In this document: piece after piece, positions 36,218-44,376 of the stretch
Layout: the number at the start of each line of letters is the position of its first letter
How positions within the stretch are numbered: the first letter of the stretch is position 1
From: Kribbella sp. NBC_00382
Lineage (GTDB): Bacteria; Actinomycetota; Actinomycetes; Propionibacteriales; Kribbellaceae
DNA: 64,000 nt
Assembly: GCF_036067295.1 (NCBI RefSeq)
Contig: NZ_CP107954.1
Span: forward strand, 992,001-1,056,000
Direction: 5' to 3'
The notes under the pieces: model-generated
What the model was told of the DNA's origin: nothing
Database searches by the model: none
The model's input: the letters and a program-made list of their open reading frames with translations, nothing else
Made by a program: the position numbers and the translations under genes

Positions 36218-37085
36218 GCTGAGCTTCCGCAGAAGAAAGAAGTTCTACTACCCGGGTTCCGAACGTGATGTCGACCGGGTGGGTATCGCCTGACTCCGCT
36301 GCGGCTACCAGCTCGGTGGCAGCCAGAGCGAAGGCGTCGACGGCTTCCGTCTCGGGGCGCGGCAGGATCGCAGTACCGGTCTCTCCCCAGATACCGGTCT
36401 CGAAGCTGATGCCCTCCGGCGGCGCCGACAGCGTCATGCTCGCGGTGCTCGTCGCGCCCGACTCGTGGGTGAGGACGAGGTGGACCAGGTCGCCTTCGCC
36501 ACCCACTGCGCGCAGGTCGGCGATCGGACCGAGCAGCCCGATCAGGTTGGACAGGGCGTGCGGCCCGACGTCCCAGAGCGCACCCCGCTGCTCCCTCCGC
36601 CAGGCCGACCCACCGAAGGGATTGCCCGGCGCGTCGAGCGAGGCCAGCATCCGGGACCAACCGCCCTTCCAGCCGCCGGTCGCCTGGATCTGATCGAAGA
36701 ACGCCCGGGTCTCCGGCTGAAACCGGCCCGTGAAGAAGACCACTGAGGCGATCCCCTCGTTGGCCACCTCGTCCGCCAGCGCCCGGGCATCGTCCAGCGA
36801 ATCGGCGACGGGCTTGTCGAGCAGCAGATGCTTGCCGACCGCCGCCGCGTCCAGCGCCATCGACGCCTGCACGTTCGGAGGTACCGCGAACGCCAGCGCA
36901 TCCACGTCGGCGAGTAACTCAGCGTAATCGGTATAGGCCGCGACCTTTAGATCTGTGGCCAATACGTTCGCTTTGTCCTCGTTCCGGCCCCAGACACCCA
37001 CCAGTTCGACGTCTTCGGCGGCCTGCAGACCCGGGCCTTGGGTCAAATGGGCCCAAGGGCCGGTTCCGACCAAACCGAAGCGCAT
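36201..37085 (-). CDS. Gfo/Idh/MocA-family oxidoreductase
   Basis: A 294-residue NAD(P)-dependent oxidoreductase. The Rossmann start is MRFGLVGTGPWAH (GxGxxA/G), and LLLDKPVADSLDDARAL carries the family EKP-type motif (here DKP) with the substrate-facing lysine. ATG 37085 has a strong AAGGAGGA eight bases upstream. Its 3' end overlaps the propeller gene by 17 bp convergently. It separates the two HD-propeller paralogues. Substrate unknown, probably a sugar or cyclitol. Confidence 0.88.
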   Translation of the reverse strand: MRFGLVGTGPWAHLTQGPGLQAAEDVELVGVWGRNEDKANVLATDLKVAAYTDYAELLADVDALAFAVPPNVQASMALDAAAVGKHLLLDKPVADSLDDARALADEVANEGIASVVFFTGRFQPETRAFFDQIQATGGWKGGWSRMLASLDAPGNPFGGSAWRREQRGALWDVGPHALSNLIGLLGPIADLRAVGGEGDLVHLVLTHESGATSTASMTLSAPPEGISFETGIWGETGTAILPRPETEAVDAFALAATELVAAAESGDTHPVDITFGTRVVELLSSAEAQLSAGR

Positions 37086-37187
37086 GGTGTCCTCCTTGTG
37101 ACGAGCCGATATCGCTTTGGCCACGACCCTAACCGGGAGCCCCGGATCGGTCGGAGGAGGCCGTCACCGGGTGCGAGACTCACGGCC

Positions 37188-39569
37188 ATGGACCTGCGCG
37201 ACCAGTGGAATCGCCTGCTGCCGCACGCGCAGCCGTTGGGCGATGATCTGCTGGCCCGTTACGCAGAGCAACATCGGCACTATCACGACCAGCGGCACCT
37301 GACCGAGATGCTCGAGACCATCGACGAGCTCGCCGCTGTCGCGGCCGACGTCGACGCGGTCCGGCTGGCCGCCTGGTTCCACGACGCGATCTACGACCCG
37401 CAGGCCGAACCGGGTGAGAACGAAGAGGTCTCCGCCCAGCTCGCCGAGCTCGAACTGTCGGCGTACGGCGTCGAGGCGGCCAGGGTGGCCGAGATCGGCC
37501 GGCTGATCCGGCTGACCGCCAAGCACGACAGCGAGCCGGGTGACGCGAACGGCTCCGTCCTGTGCGACGCGGACCTGCGCGTGCTGAGCATGTCCGCCGC
37601 CCGGTACGACGAGTACGCGGTCGGCATCCGCGCGGAGTACGCGCATGTCGCGGACCGCGACTTCGCCCGGGGCCGGATGAAGTTCCTGGACGGCCTGTCC
37701 GAGACCTCCCTGTACGCGACCGAGCACGGCCGCCAGCACTGGGAGCAGGCGGCCCGGGAGAACCTCCGGCGCGAACTGAAGCAGTGGGGCCCGAAAGCGG
37801 CCCGCCCGATCGCTGGGCTGATCCCGATGATCTACCTGGGCGCAGCGCTCGGTGTGGTCATCGCAGCCTCTGTACTACTCGGCCGCGGACTGGGAGCGGC
37901 CGCACGCTGGCCTGCCGGTCCGGACGACGCCAATGGCTTCCCGGTCTGGGCACCGATCGCCGGTACTGCGGTCGCGGCCGGTCTAGCGTGCGCGTGGTTC
38001 CGCCGGGCGCAGCCTCGACTGGTCACGATCCCCGCACTGGTGTTCGCCGTCGTCGGCCTGATCTCCATCGGGGTCTGCTGGTGGCAGTGGCCCTCGGCCA
38101 AGCCGGGCGCGGCCATGAGTGAGCGCTGGCCGTACCTCGTCCTGGCCTCCGTCGCCTTGCTGCTCGCGGGGGCGCTACTGGGGCTGGCACGGCGGCTACG
38201 GCTGGCACCGCCGTACGCGCTGTCTCCGCCCCGGGGGCTGGGTCTCGGCGTGACCGTGGTGTGCGCGGCGCTGCTGGCCTGGATCGTGGTGTCGGCTGGC
38301 GAGCCGTTCGTCCAGGCCCGGCTCGAGACGGCCAACACGGTGAGCACGACTACTGACGAGGCACCCGCAACACTGCCCGTGCAGCTCGACGGTGGAGTCG
38401 CCTGGAGCCGGGAGGTGCCCGCGACGGGCGCTATCGCCGGTACTGCGGGTGGGGTGGCCGAGTTGCGGTCGGACGGCGTGGTGATGTCCGACGCGACCAC
38501 TGGCCAGACCCGGTGGCGGTACACGCGAGCTGATGTCGATGACGCCGCCTCCAACGGCTCCGACGGGCTACTGGTCTCCAGTGATGGCCGGACGATCGCA
38601 GCGCATCTGCCGTACGACGACGGGAACGCTCCGCGAGGGATCGAGCTGCCGACGTACGCAGTACTGGATGCAGTGAGCGGCAAGGTGCTCACTGAGGTTC
38701 ACACGGACGGTACGGCGCTCGCAGTCGACGCCAATCAACTGCTGGTCGCCGAAGGTACGGATGTCGTGGCGCATGGCGTGAGCAGCCCGACCCACTGGCG
38801 AGCGCGGCTGAAGTGCGCTGTCACGCAGGGCGTGCTGCTGGCCGACCAGGCCGTCGTGGTGGACGCCTGTGGTGGCAACGGCGCGGTGGTGCGCGGCCTG
38901 GACCTCATGGATGGGGACCAGCACTGGGAGGTCAACCTGGGCATCCGGTTCGAGCTGAGCGCCGAGCTGGACCCGTCGACGTGGATCGGGGAGCTGGTCG
39001 CAGTACCGGACACCCGTGAGGTCTCCGGGCTCGTCTGGACCGGCGCGGCCGGCGGCACCCTGTACCAGTGGTCAGTGGATGTCGGCTCGGGCCACATCCT
39101 GTGGACCGACTCAGTGCCCGGTACGCCGAGGCCGCGGCTCGGGCGGTCGTCCTGCGACGCGCAGCTCGCGGCAACCCACAACTCGATCGTGCTGGTGACC
39201 TGCCGGACGAGCACCGAGAACGGCGAGGACCAGACGTACGACGTGTCCGCCCTGAACCCGTCGGACGGCACACCGCAGTGGCACCACCTGCTGGCGGTAC
39301 CACCGAAGCTGCAGCAGCCCGAGTTCCCCCGGGACGGCTTCGGCCTGCTCCCGGACGGCCGGGTGGTCACCCTGATGCCCCAATCCGACGGCAGCTGCTC
39401 CCCCGTCATGGTCGGCACCACCGGCATCCAGCCGCGCCCACTGGTCCCCGGCCCGACCGCAGCCTCAGTAGCCGAAACCAAGAACGTCACCTGCAACAAA
39501 CCGGCCGTCACCGTAGCCGCCGGCCGCCCCATCTTCAGCGACGGCACCCGCCTCTTCGCCTTGAACTGA
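37188..39569 (+). CDS. HD phosphohydrolase / transmembrane / PQQ-like propeller fusion protein (paralogue 2)
   Basis: A 793-residue protein with the same layout as 33947-36217 but intact HD residues: HYHDQRHL (H33, H37), WFHDAIYD (H65, D66), and LCDADLRVLS. Residues ~205-410 hold about five transmembrane segments; after ~430 comes a PQQ-like propeller (MSDATTGQTRWRYTRADVDD; LDAVSGKVLTEVHTDG; LDLMDGDQHWEVNLG; TPQWHHLLAV). Topology suggests a cytoplasmic HD domain and an external propeller. ATG 37188 aligns with the paralogue start. The beta-lactamase gene follows after 18 bp and may be co-transcribed. Nucleotide substrate unknown. Confidence 0.8.
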   Translation: MDLRDQWNRLLPHAQPLGDDLLARYAEQHRHYHDQRHLTEMLETIDELAAVAADVDAVRLAAWFHDAIYDPQAEPGENEEVSAQLAELELSAYGVEAARVAEIGRLIRLTAKHDSEPGDANGSVLCDADLRVLSMSAARYDEYAVGIRAEYAHVADRDFARGRMKFLDGLSETSLYATEHGRQHWEQAARENLRRELKQWGPKAARPIAGLIPMIYLGAALGVVIAASVLLGRGLGAAARWPAGPDDANGFPVWAPIAGTAVAAGLACAWFRRAQPRLVTIPALVFAVVGLISIGVCWWQWPSAKPGAAMSERWPYLVLASVALLLAGALLGLARRLRLAPPYALSPPRGLGLGVTVVCAALLAWIVVSAGEPFVQARLETANTVSTTTDEAPATLPVQLDGGVAWSREVPATGAIAGTAGGVAELRSDGVVMSDATTGQTRWRYTRADVDDAASNGSDGLLVSSDGRTIAAHLPYDDGNAPRGIELPTYAVLDAVSGKVLTEVHTDGTALAVDANQLLVAEGTDVVAHGVSSPTHWRARLKCAVTQGVLLADQAVVVDACGGNGAVVRGLDLMDGDQHWEVNLGIRFELSAELDPSTWIGELVAVPDTREVSGLVWTGAAGGTLYQWSVDVGSGHILWTDSVPGTPRPRLGRSSCDAQLAATHNSIVLVTCRTSTENGEDQTYDVSALNPSDGTPQWHHLLAVPPKLQQPEFPRDGFGLLPDGRVVTLMPQSDGSCSPVMVGTTGIQPRPLVPGPTAASVAETKNVTCNKPAVTVAAGRPIFSDGTRLFALN

Positions 39570-39587
39570 CCAACTAGGGTCGGGCCC

Positions 39588-40541
39588 ATGCGACGAGCCC
39601 TCCTTGCCGCCCTGTCCGCCACCGTGCTGATCAGCACCGCCTGCTCCTCGGAGCCCAAGGCAACAGCCGCACTGGCCTCAACGCCGACGCCCGTCGCCAG
39701 CACCTCAGCGCCGACGCCCGTCTCCACTCCCGCGCCGGTCTCGGCGGAGTTCCGGAAGCTGGAGGCGCAGTACGCCGCGCGGCTCGGAGTCTTCGCGGTG
39801 GATACCGGCTCGGGCCGGACCATCTCGTACCGCGCCGGCGAACGCTTCGCCTTCGCCTCCACCTTCAAGTCGCTCGCCTGCGGCGTCCTGCTGGCCCAAG
39901 CCCCGGACCTCGGCAAACTGATCCGGTACGACGGGTCCGTCCTGCTCCCCAACTCGCCGATCACCGAGAAGCACGTCGCCACCGGCATGACGCTCCGCGA
40001 ACTCTGCGACGCCGCGATCCGCTACAGCGACAACGCCGCCGCCAACCTGATCCTCAACGAGCTCGGCGGCCCACCCGCCCTCCAGAAGGCCCTGCGCAAG
40101 GCGGGCGACCACGTCAGCATCACCACCCGCACCGAACCCACCCTCAACGAAGCCACCCCCGGCGACCTCCGCGACACCACCACTCCCCGGGCACTGGCCA
40201 CCAGCCTCCAAAAGTTCACCCTCGGCCGAGCCCTCCCGCCAGCCAAGCGCGCCACCCTCACCACCTGGCTCCTCAACAACACCACCGGCGCCACCACAAT
40301 CCGAGCCGGCGTCCCCGCGGCCTGGAAGGTCGGCGACAAAACCGGCACCGCCGGCTACGGCACCCGCAACGACGTAGCGATCCTCTTCCCACCCAACCAC
40401 GCCCCGATCATGCTCGCGGTCATGTCCACCAAGGGCGTCAAAGACGCAGTCCCCAACGACGCCTTGATCGCATCCGCAGCCAAGGCAGCGATCAAAGAGC
40501 TCCGCCGTGCCCCAGATTCCTCCCACCGACCGCCGAGGTGA
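39588..40541 (+). CDS. class A beta-lactamase lipoprotein
   Basis: A 317-residue serine beta-lactamase that should hydrolyse penicillins or cephalosporins outside the membrane. The lipobox VLISTAC puts the lipidated Cys at 19, followed by a Pro/Thr/Ser-rich linker. Active-site motifs are complete: S91-T-F-K94 (SxxK), S147-D-N149, E183-P-T-L-N187 (omega loop with the general base), and K251-T-G253. Length and motifs are normal for class A. It lies 18 bp after the HD-propeller gene in the same direction and is followed by the palindromic repeat block. Confidence 0.93.
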   Translation: MRRALLAALSATVLISTACSSEPKATAALASTPTPVASTSAPTPVSTPAPVSAEFRKLEAQYAARLGVFAVDTGSGRTISYRAGERFAFASTFKSLACGVLLAQAPDLGKLIRYDGSVLLPNSPITEKHVATGMTLRELCDAAIRYSDNAAANLILNELGGPPALQKALRKAGDHVSITTRTEPTLNEATPGDLRDTTTPRALATSLQKFTLGRALPPAKRATLTTWLLNNTTGATTIRAGVPAAWKVGDKTGTAGYGTRNDVAILFPPNHAPIMLAVMSTKGVKDAVPNDALIASAAKAAIKELRRAPDSSHRPPR

Positions 40542-40555
40542 CGCGCTACCCGCTG

Positions 40556-40644
40556 CCACAATTTGAGGGGTTAACCCCTCAAATTGTGGGTTGTCACCCC
40601 GGGTTCATGGGTGGCAACCCACAAGCTCGGGGGTTAACCCCCGA
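40556..40644. repeat. cluster of three palindromic units (REP-like)
   Basis: Three hairpin-forming units follow the beta-lactamase gene. Unit A is a perfect 34-bp palindrome (40556-40589) centred on GGGGTTAACCCC. Unit B (40588-40620) pairs GGGTTGTCACCC with GGGTGGCAACCC with one G-U pair over a 9-base loop. Unit C (40627-40644) is a perfect 18-bp palindrome, again centred on GGGGGTTAACCCCC. Units A and C share flanks (CCACAA... and ...AAAT), so they look like copies of one element. Confidence 0.75.
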
Positions 40645-40781
40645 AAATGCCGGCGGCTGCGAGCGGGCTCAGGCTGGGCGCTGGGGTGAGAATAGGCGGG
40701 CTCTCCGCAACCGCGCCCGGCCCTGTCGCCATCGCTTCGCTTGGCTGTCACGCTGGCGGGGCCGGGGACTACGCTCCTCCG

Positions 40782-41444
40782 ATGGAGCTGACTGCGGTTG
40801 CCTTGATGGCGGCACTGCGGGAGTACGCCGAGCCCGGCAAGGTGGTGCACAAGCATTACCCGGGTGGCGGCGAGGTGCTGGGTGTACCGATGCGGAGCAC
40901 CTTTGATACCGCCAAGGTGTTCACCGGCATGCAGTTCAGGGAGGTCGAGCGGCTGTTGGACGAAGCGTCGTACGAGGGGCGGCTGGCCGGATTCTGCGTG
41001 CTCGATTTCAAAGCTCGGGCCAAGAGGACGACAGACAACGAGCGGCAGACGGCGTACGAGCTGTATCTGCGCCGGCATGACGCCATAGACAGCTGGGACA
41101 TGGTCGACCGAGCGGCGCCACATGTCGTCGGCCGTTATCTGCTGACGCGCACTCGGGATCCGCTCTTCGATCTGGCGAGGACCAGCGACCCCCTGCGGCG
41201 ACGCACAGCCATCACAGCCCCCTTGTACTTCGCCCGCTTCGGCACCCCAGCCGACCTAAACGATCTGTTCGCGATCGCCGAACTCCTGCTGGCCGACAAG
41301 AACCCGGTCGTCTCCAAACCCGTCGGCATCGCGCTCAAGTACGCCGGCGTGCTGGACGAGTCAGCGCTTCGGACCTTCCTCAAGAAGCACGAAGCCGCCA
41401 TGCAGTCCCCCACCCTGCGCTACGCCCGGGAGAAGCTGAAGTAG
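40782..41444 (+). CDS. DNA alkylation repair protein (AlkD-like HEAT-repeat)
   Basis: A 220-residue all-helical HEAT-like protein of the AlkD family, which excises alkylated purines. Seen: VLGVPMRSTFDTAKVF (the AlkD N-terminal GV..P region), LARTSDPLRRRTAITAPLYFARFG and NPVVSKPVGIALKYAG followed by a helix ending RYAREKLK. In AlkD a conserved Trp-Asp pair is near WDMVDRAAPHVVG; here SWDMVDRAAPHVVG is intact. The start at ATG 40782 fits the family; upstream sequence is the repeat block. Confidence 0.85.
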   Translation: MELTAVALMAALREYAEPGKVVHKHYPGGGEVLGVPMRSTFDTAKVFTGMQFREVERLLDEASYEGRLAGFCVLDFKARAKRTTDNERQTAYELYLRRHDAIDSWDMVDRAAPHVVGRYLLTRTRDPLFDLARTSDPLRRRTAITAPLYFARFGTPADLNDLFAIAELLLADKNPVVSKPVGIALKYAGVLDESALRTFLKKHEAAMQSPTLRYAREKLK

Positions 41445-41523
41445 CCGGTAGAAGCCCCACCCGCCGACCGCCTTCCGCTCCACGGCCGCTACCGCTCCGA
41501 ACGCTCCCACACCACCCGGTGTT

Positions 41524-41584
41524 GGGCGGGAGCCGCCGAACCAGCACGCGACGAAGGAGCGGGCGTCGGAGGCCGCATGGGGGA
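41524..41584 (+). repeat. 61-bp direct repeat, copy 1
   Basis: Begins GGGCGGGAGCCGCCGAAC and matches copy 2 (41661-41721) at about 55 of 61 positions by eye. It is preceded by ACACC..GGTGT pairing at about 41508-41522. Confidence 0.65.
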
Positions 41585-41660
41585 GTACACCGGCCTCGCC
41601 AAGACGGGCAAGCACCATCGTGGTCGCATTCGCGCGACGCGGGAGCGCCCAACGCCGGGT

Positions 41661-41721
41661 GGGCGGGAGCGGCCGAACGAGCACGCGACGAAGGAGCGGG
41701 CATCGGAGGCGGCGTGGGGAA
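41661..41721 (+). repeat. 61-bp direct repeat, copy 2
   Basis: Second copy, beginning GGGCGGGAGCGGCCGAAC, 137 bp after copy 1. Its end touches the -35 element of the putative SigR-type promoter at 41718. Confidence 0.65.
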
Positions 41722-41744
41722 TATCCGTTGCCGGGGGCAGCGTT
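41718..41744 (+). promoter_or_regulatory. putative SigR/SigH-type promoter of the tuf gene
   Basis: GGAAT at 41718-41722 and GTT at 41742-41744 with 19 bases between. In full, GGGAATA and CGTTGA match the thiol-stress sigma consensus (GGAAT-N18/19-GTT) known from Streptomyces SigR, mycobacterial SigH and corynebacterial SigH. The predicted start is about 41752, just ahead of the leader ORF. A TTGACA at 41743 has no matching -10. Confidence 0.5.
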
Positions 41745-41757
41745 GACATCTACCGTG

Positions 41758-41883
41758 ATGACCATGTTCCGTGCGGATTCTGTTGCGTACCTGTCAGGCC
41801 TGGGCCTGTCAGGCGCTGCCGCGTGGACGTCAGTCGATTCAACTGATCTGACCGGCGCACGAAGCCGACCCTCCTCCTGCTGA
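41758..41883 (+). CDS. putative leader peptide upstream of tuf, ending in Cys
   Basis: A 41-codon frame, [19 protein letters not shown] through RSRPSSC and TGA; a second in-frame ATG is at 41764. It starts within about ten bases of the predicted transcript start and its last sense codon (TGC) and stop lie in the loop side of the first tuf leader hairpin. Short, not conserved to my knowledge, and without a clear ribosome site, so its translation is unproven. It could act as a sensor uORF for cysteine availability. Confidence 0.35.
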   Translation: MTMFRADSVAYLSGLGLSGAAAWTSVDSTDLTGARSRPSSC

Positions 41884-41928
41884 CCGCAGGACCCGCGGAG
41901 GAGGGTGGCTCGAGAACCGGCCCCCTCC
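41869..41928 (+). promoter_or_regulatory. mutually exclusive leader hairpins before tuf
   Basis: CCCTCCTCC (41869-41877) pairs with GGAGGAGGG (41897-41905). The latter's GGAGGG can instead pair with CCCTCC at 41923-41928. A further match, CAGGACCC (41887-41894) with GGGTCCTG (41965-41972), is possible. Such switching pairs are typical of attenuators. Confidence 0.4.
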
Positions 41929-42011
41929 GACCGCTGGAACACCCAGCTGGTACGGACGGGCCCTGGGTCCTGGCTCAGTCGAATCTTCTGACCAGCAAGG
42001 GAAAACACACA

Positions 42012-43199
42012 ATGGCCAAGAGCCAGTTCGTGCGGACCAAGCCGCACCTCAACATCGGCACCATGGGGCACGTGGACCATGGCAAGACCACGCTGACCGC
42101 CGCGATCACCAAGGTGCTCGCCGAGCGCTACCCGAGCCTCAACTCGTTCGTCGCGTTCGACGGGATCGACCGGGCGCCCGAGGAGGTCCAGCGCGGGATC
42201 ACGATCAACATCTCGCACGTCGAGTACGAGACCGCCAACCGGCACTACGCGCACGTCGACATGCCCGGGCACGCCGACTACGTGAAGAACATGATCACCG
42301 GCGCCGCCCAGGTGGACGCCGCGATCCTGGTCGTGTCGGCGCAGGACGGCGCCATGCCGCAGACCCGTGAGCACGTACTGCTCGCGCAACGCGTCGGGGT
42401 GCCGTACCTGGTCGTCGCGCTGAACAAGGCCGACGCCGTCGACGACCCCGAGCTGCTCGACCTGGTCGAGTTGGAGGTCCGCGAGCTCCTGTCGGAGTAC
42501 GGCTTCCCGGGCGACGAGGTACCGGTCGTGCGCGTCTCCGGTCTGCGTGCGCTCGAGGGCGACCCCGAGTGGATGAAGGCCGTCGGCGACCTGCTCGACG
42601 CCGTCGACGACTACGTACCCGTCCCCGACCGTGAGCTGGGCGAGCCGTTCCTGATGCCGATCGAGAACGTACTCACCATCAGCGGTCGTGGCACCGTCGT
42701 CACCGGCGCGGTCGAGCAGGGTTCGCTCAAGCTCGGCGACGCCGTGGAGGTCGTGGGTCTCGGCCCGACGGTCACCAGTACGGCGATCGGGCTGGAGACG
42801 TTCGGCAAGTCGCTGGAGTCCGCGGAGGCGGGCGACAACGCGGCCGTACTGCTGCGTGGCATCAAGCGCGACGAGGTCCGTCGTGGCCAGGTACTGGTGC
42901 TGCCGGGCAGTGTGCAGCCGCACCGCAAGTTCCGGGCGCAACTGCACGCGCTGTCGACAGCCGAAGGAGGCCGCCACACCCCCTTCGCCGCCGACTACCG
43001 CCCACAGTTCTACTTCCGCACCACGGACGTATCGGGTGGTATCGACCTGGGTGACATCGCCCTGGTCATGCCCGGCGACACGATCGAGCTCGGCGTGGAA
43101 CTGGAGAAGCCGATCGCCATGACGGTAGGCCTGGGCTTCGCTGTCCGCGAAGGCGGCCACACGGTAGCCGCCGGTACGGTCACCGAACTCCGCGATTGA
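42012..43199 (+). CDS. tuf: elongation factor Tu, cysteine-free, stand-alone (tuf3-like)
   Basis: A 395-residue EF-Tu, delivering aminoacyl-tRNA to the ribosome. G1 is GHVDHGKT (19-26), G3 DMPGH (83-87), G4 NKAD (138-141), G5 SGL (176-178); domain 2 and 3 are full length. The usual DCPGH and NKCD cysteines are Met84 and Ala140, and I find no Cys anywhere in the protein. It is not within an str operon (no fusA or rpsL beside it), like the divergent extra EF-Tu (tuf3) of Streptomyces. A clear Shine-Dalgarno (AAGGGA) precedes the ATG. A strong terminator follows. Confidence 0.93.
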   Translation: MAKSQFVRTKPHLNIGTMGHVDHGKTTLTAAITKVLAERYPSLNSFVAFDGIDRAPEEVQRGITINISHVEYETANRHYAHVDMPGHADYVKNMITGAAQVDAAILVVSAQDGAMPQTREHVLLAQRVGVPYLVVALNKADAVDDPELLDLVELEVRELLSEYGFPGDEVPVVRVSGLRALEGDPEWMKAVGDLLDAVDDYVPVPDRELGEPFLMPIENVLTISGRGTVVTGAVEQGSLKLGDAVEVVGLGPTVTSTAIGLETFGKSLESAEAGDNAAVLLRGIKRDEVRRGQVLVLPGSVQPHRKFRAQLHALSTAEGGRHTPFAADYRPQFYFRTTDVSGGIDLGDIALVMPGDTIELGVELEKPIAMTVGLGFAVREGGHTVAAGTVTELRD

Positions 43200-43203
43200 A
43201 GAG

Positions 43204-43236
43204 AAGGTGCCCCGGGCTAATTGCCCGGGGCACCTT
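43204..43236 (+). terminator. rho-independent terminator, probably bidirectional
   Basis: AAGGTGCCCCGGGC pairs perfectly with GCCCGGGGCACCTT (14-bp stem, TAATT loop), followed by TCTT. It lies between the tuf stop and the convergent serine hydrolase stop and reads as a terminator on both strands. Confidence 0.9.
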
Positions 43237-43238
43237 TC

Positions 43239-44117
43239 TTATGCCGCGAACGCATCGATCATCCCAGCCATCGGTACTCCGGTCAGCGGCCGCTGCAGCC
43301 CATCCAGGTACTCCGCGATCGCCGGCAACGCATCGGTATCGTCCACCAACATCACAGCCGCCCACTCGTCCCCCGGCGACAACAGCATCCCTGCCCGATA
43401 CCCCGGCAACCGCCCGTTGAGGTAAAGCATCCCCGAGGGCCCCACCGCCCACCCGAGTGCGTAGGTCAGCGGCGTCCACACCCGAGGGGTGGAGATCTCG
43501 GCCAGCAACCCCTTGTCCTGCAGCAGAAACTCGCAAAAGCTCAGCAGGTCAGGCACGGTCGACCACAGGCCGCCGCTCGGCCGGCGAGCTCGTGGATAGT
43601 CACCAGCGGTGAAGACGGTCGACTTGAGACCAACCGTCGAGGTGAACTCCTCGAGACCTTCCTCGAAGGTGCCGCCTGTAAGCCTGGCCAGCACCGCACC
43701 CGCAAGGAAGTAGTTCCCGTTGTAGTAGGACCAGCGCTCCCCCGGCGGATACTCGTGCCCCGCGGCGACCACCAGCTTGGCTGCCTCCAGGAACACCTCA
43801 TCGCCTTCACCCAGAGCCTGTACGGCAGCAGCGGTCACGGCCTCGTTGAAGCCGGTGCATTGCGCCAGTACCTGTTCCACGGTCAGCGATGTCTCAAGCT
43901 CCGGCAGCACCCCAGCCACTGGCTGACTGAGACTCAATCCCTTGTTTTGCACGGCTCTCACAGTCGCCGCAGCCGTGAGCGTCTTGGTCAGCGAAGCAAT
44001 CCGGAACGGCGCATCAACCGCTACCCCGGTCGCCCCGGTCGAGCGCTGCCCGCGATCCGAGACCCCCACCACAGCGCCGAGCCCCGCGAAGGCCGACAAG
44101 TCCAGCTCGGCGCCCAT
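43239..44117 (-). CDS. beta-lactamase-family serine hydrolase
   Basis: A 292-residue class C/EstB-like serine hydrolase without signal peptide. The SxxK motif is in FRIASLTKTLTAAAT and the YxN motif in RWSYYNGNYFLAGAVL; the usual third motif (HTG/KTG) reads LPGYRAGM. Likely a cytosolic esterase or peptidase rather than an antibiotic-degrading lactamase. ATG 44117 has AAGGGG upstream; the longer frame from 44168 overlaps the DUF4031 gene. It is the last gene of the CutC/DUF4031 operon. Confidence 0.85.
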   Translation of the reverse strand: MGAELDLSAFAGLGAVVGVSDRGQRSTGATGVAVDAPFRIASLTKTLTAAATVRAVQNKGLSLSQPVAGVLPELETSLTVEQVLAQCTGFNEAVTAAAVQALGEGDEVFLEAAKLVVAAGHEYPPGERWSYYNGNYFLAGAVLARLTGGTFEEGLEEFTSTVGLKSTVFTAGDYPRARRPSGGLWSTVPDLLSFCEFLLQDKGLLAEISTPRVWTPLTYALGWAVGPSGMLYLNGRLPGYRAGMLLSPGDEWAAVMLVDDTDALPAIAEYLDGLQRPLTGVPMAGMIDAFAA

Positions 44118-44118
44118 C

Positions 44119-44376
44119 TCAGGTCCCCTTGCGATGCCGCAGCCCGGACGCCAGCAACCGCTGAACAATCACCCGACTCGATACCGGCACAGCCCCCGCC
44201 GCCACCAGATCGTCGTACCGATCGGACGGTACGTCGTAGTGATCGCGATCGAAGCCACGAGCAGGAATCCCAGCGGCACGCGCGAACTCGTGCAGTTCCT
44301 CATACGACGAGTCGCTGACCAGATGCGACCACAAGCGGTTGTGCGCCGTCCAAGCCGGCGGGTCGATATAGATCAT
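44119..44376 (-). CDS. DUF4031 domain protein
   Basis: An 85-residue protein with the DUF4031 features: MIYIDPPAWTAHNRLWSHLVSDSSYEELHEFA, GIPARGFDRDHYDVP, and RYDDLVAAGAVPVSSRVIVQRL. Function unknown. ATG 44376 overlaps the CutC stop as ATGA, and the hydrolase gene starts one base after the stop, so the three are tightly coupled. Confidence 0.88.
   Translation of the reverse strand: MIYIDPPAWTAHNRLWSHLVSDSSYEELHEFARAAGIPARGFDRDHYDVPSDRYDDLVAAGAVPVSSRVIVQRLLASGLRHRKGT

Larger units (their letters stand above)
41445..41757. other. intergenic repeat region between alkD-like and tuf genes
   Basis: No gene is supported here. The interval contains two direct repeats (41524-41584 and 41661-41721), each preceded by a short hairpin, and at its right end the SigR-like promoter for the tuf gene. 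Opposite-strand ORFs here are low-complexity shadows. Confidence 0.6.

Noticed and set aside
41743-41748. TTGACA as a sigma-70 -35 box for the tuf leader
   Set aside because: No -10 box at a suitable distance; the SigR-like pair fits better.
41361-43160. 599-residue minus-strand ORF opposite tuf and the repeats
   Set aside because: Shadow of the EF-Tu frame and of the 61-bp repeats; no family resemblance.
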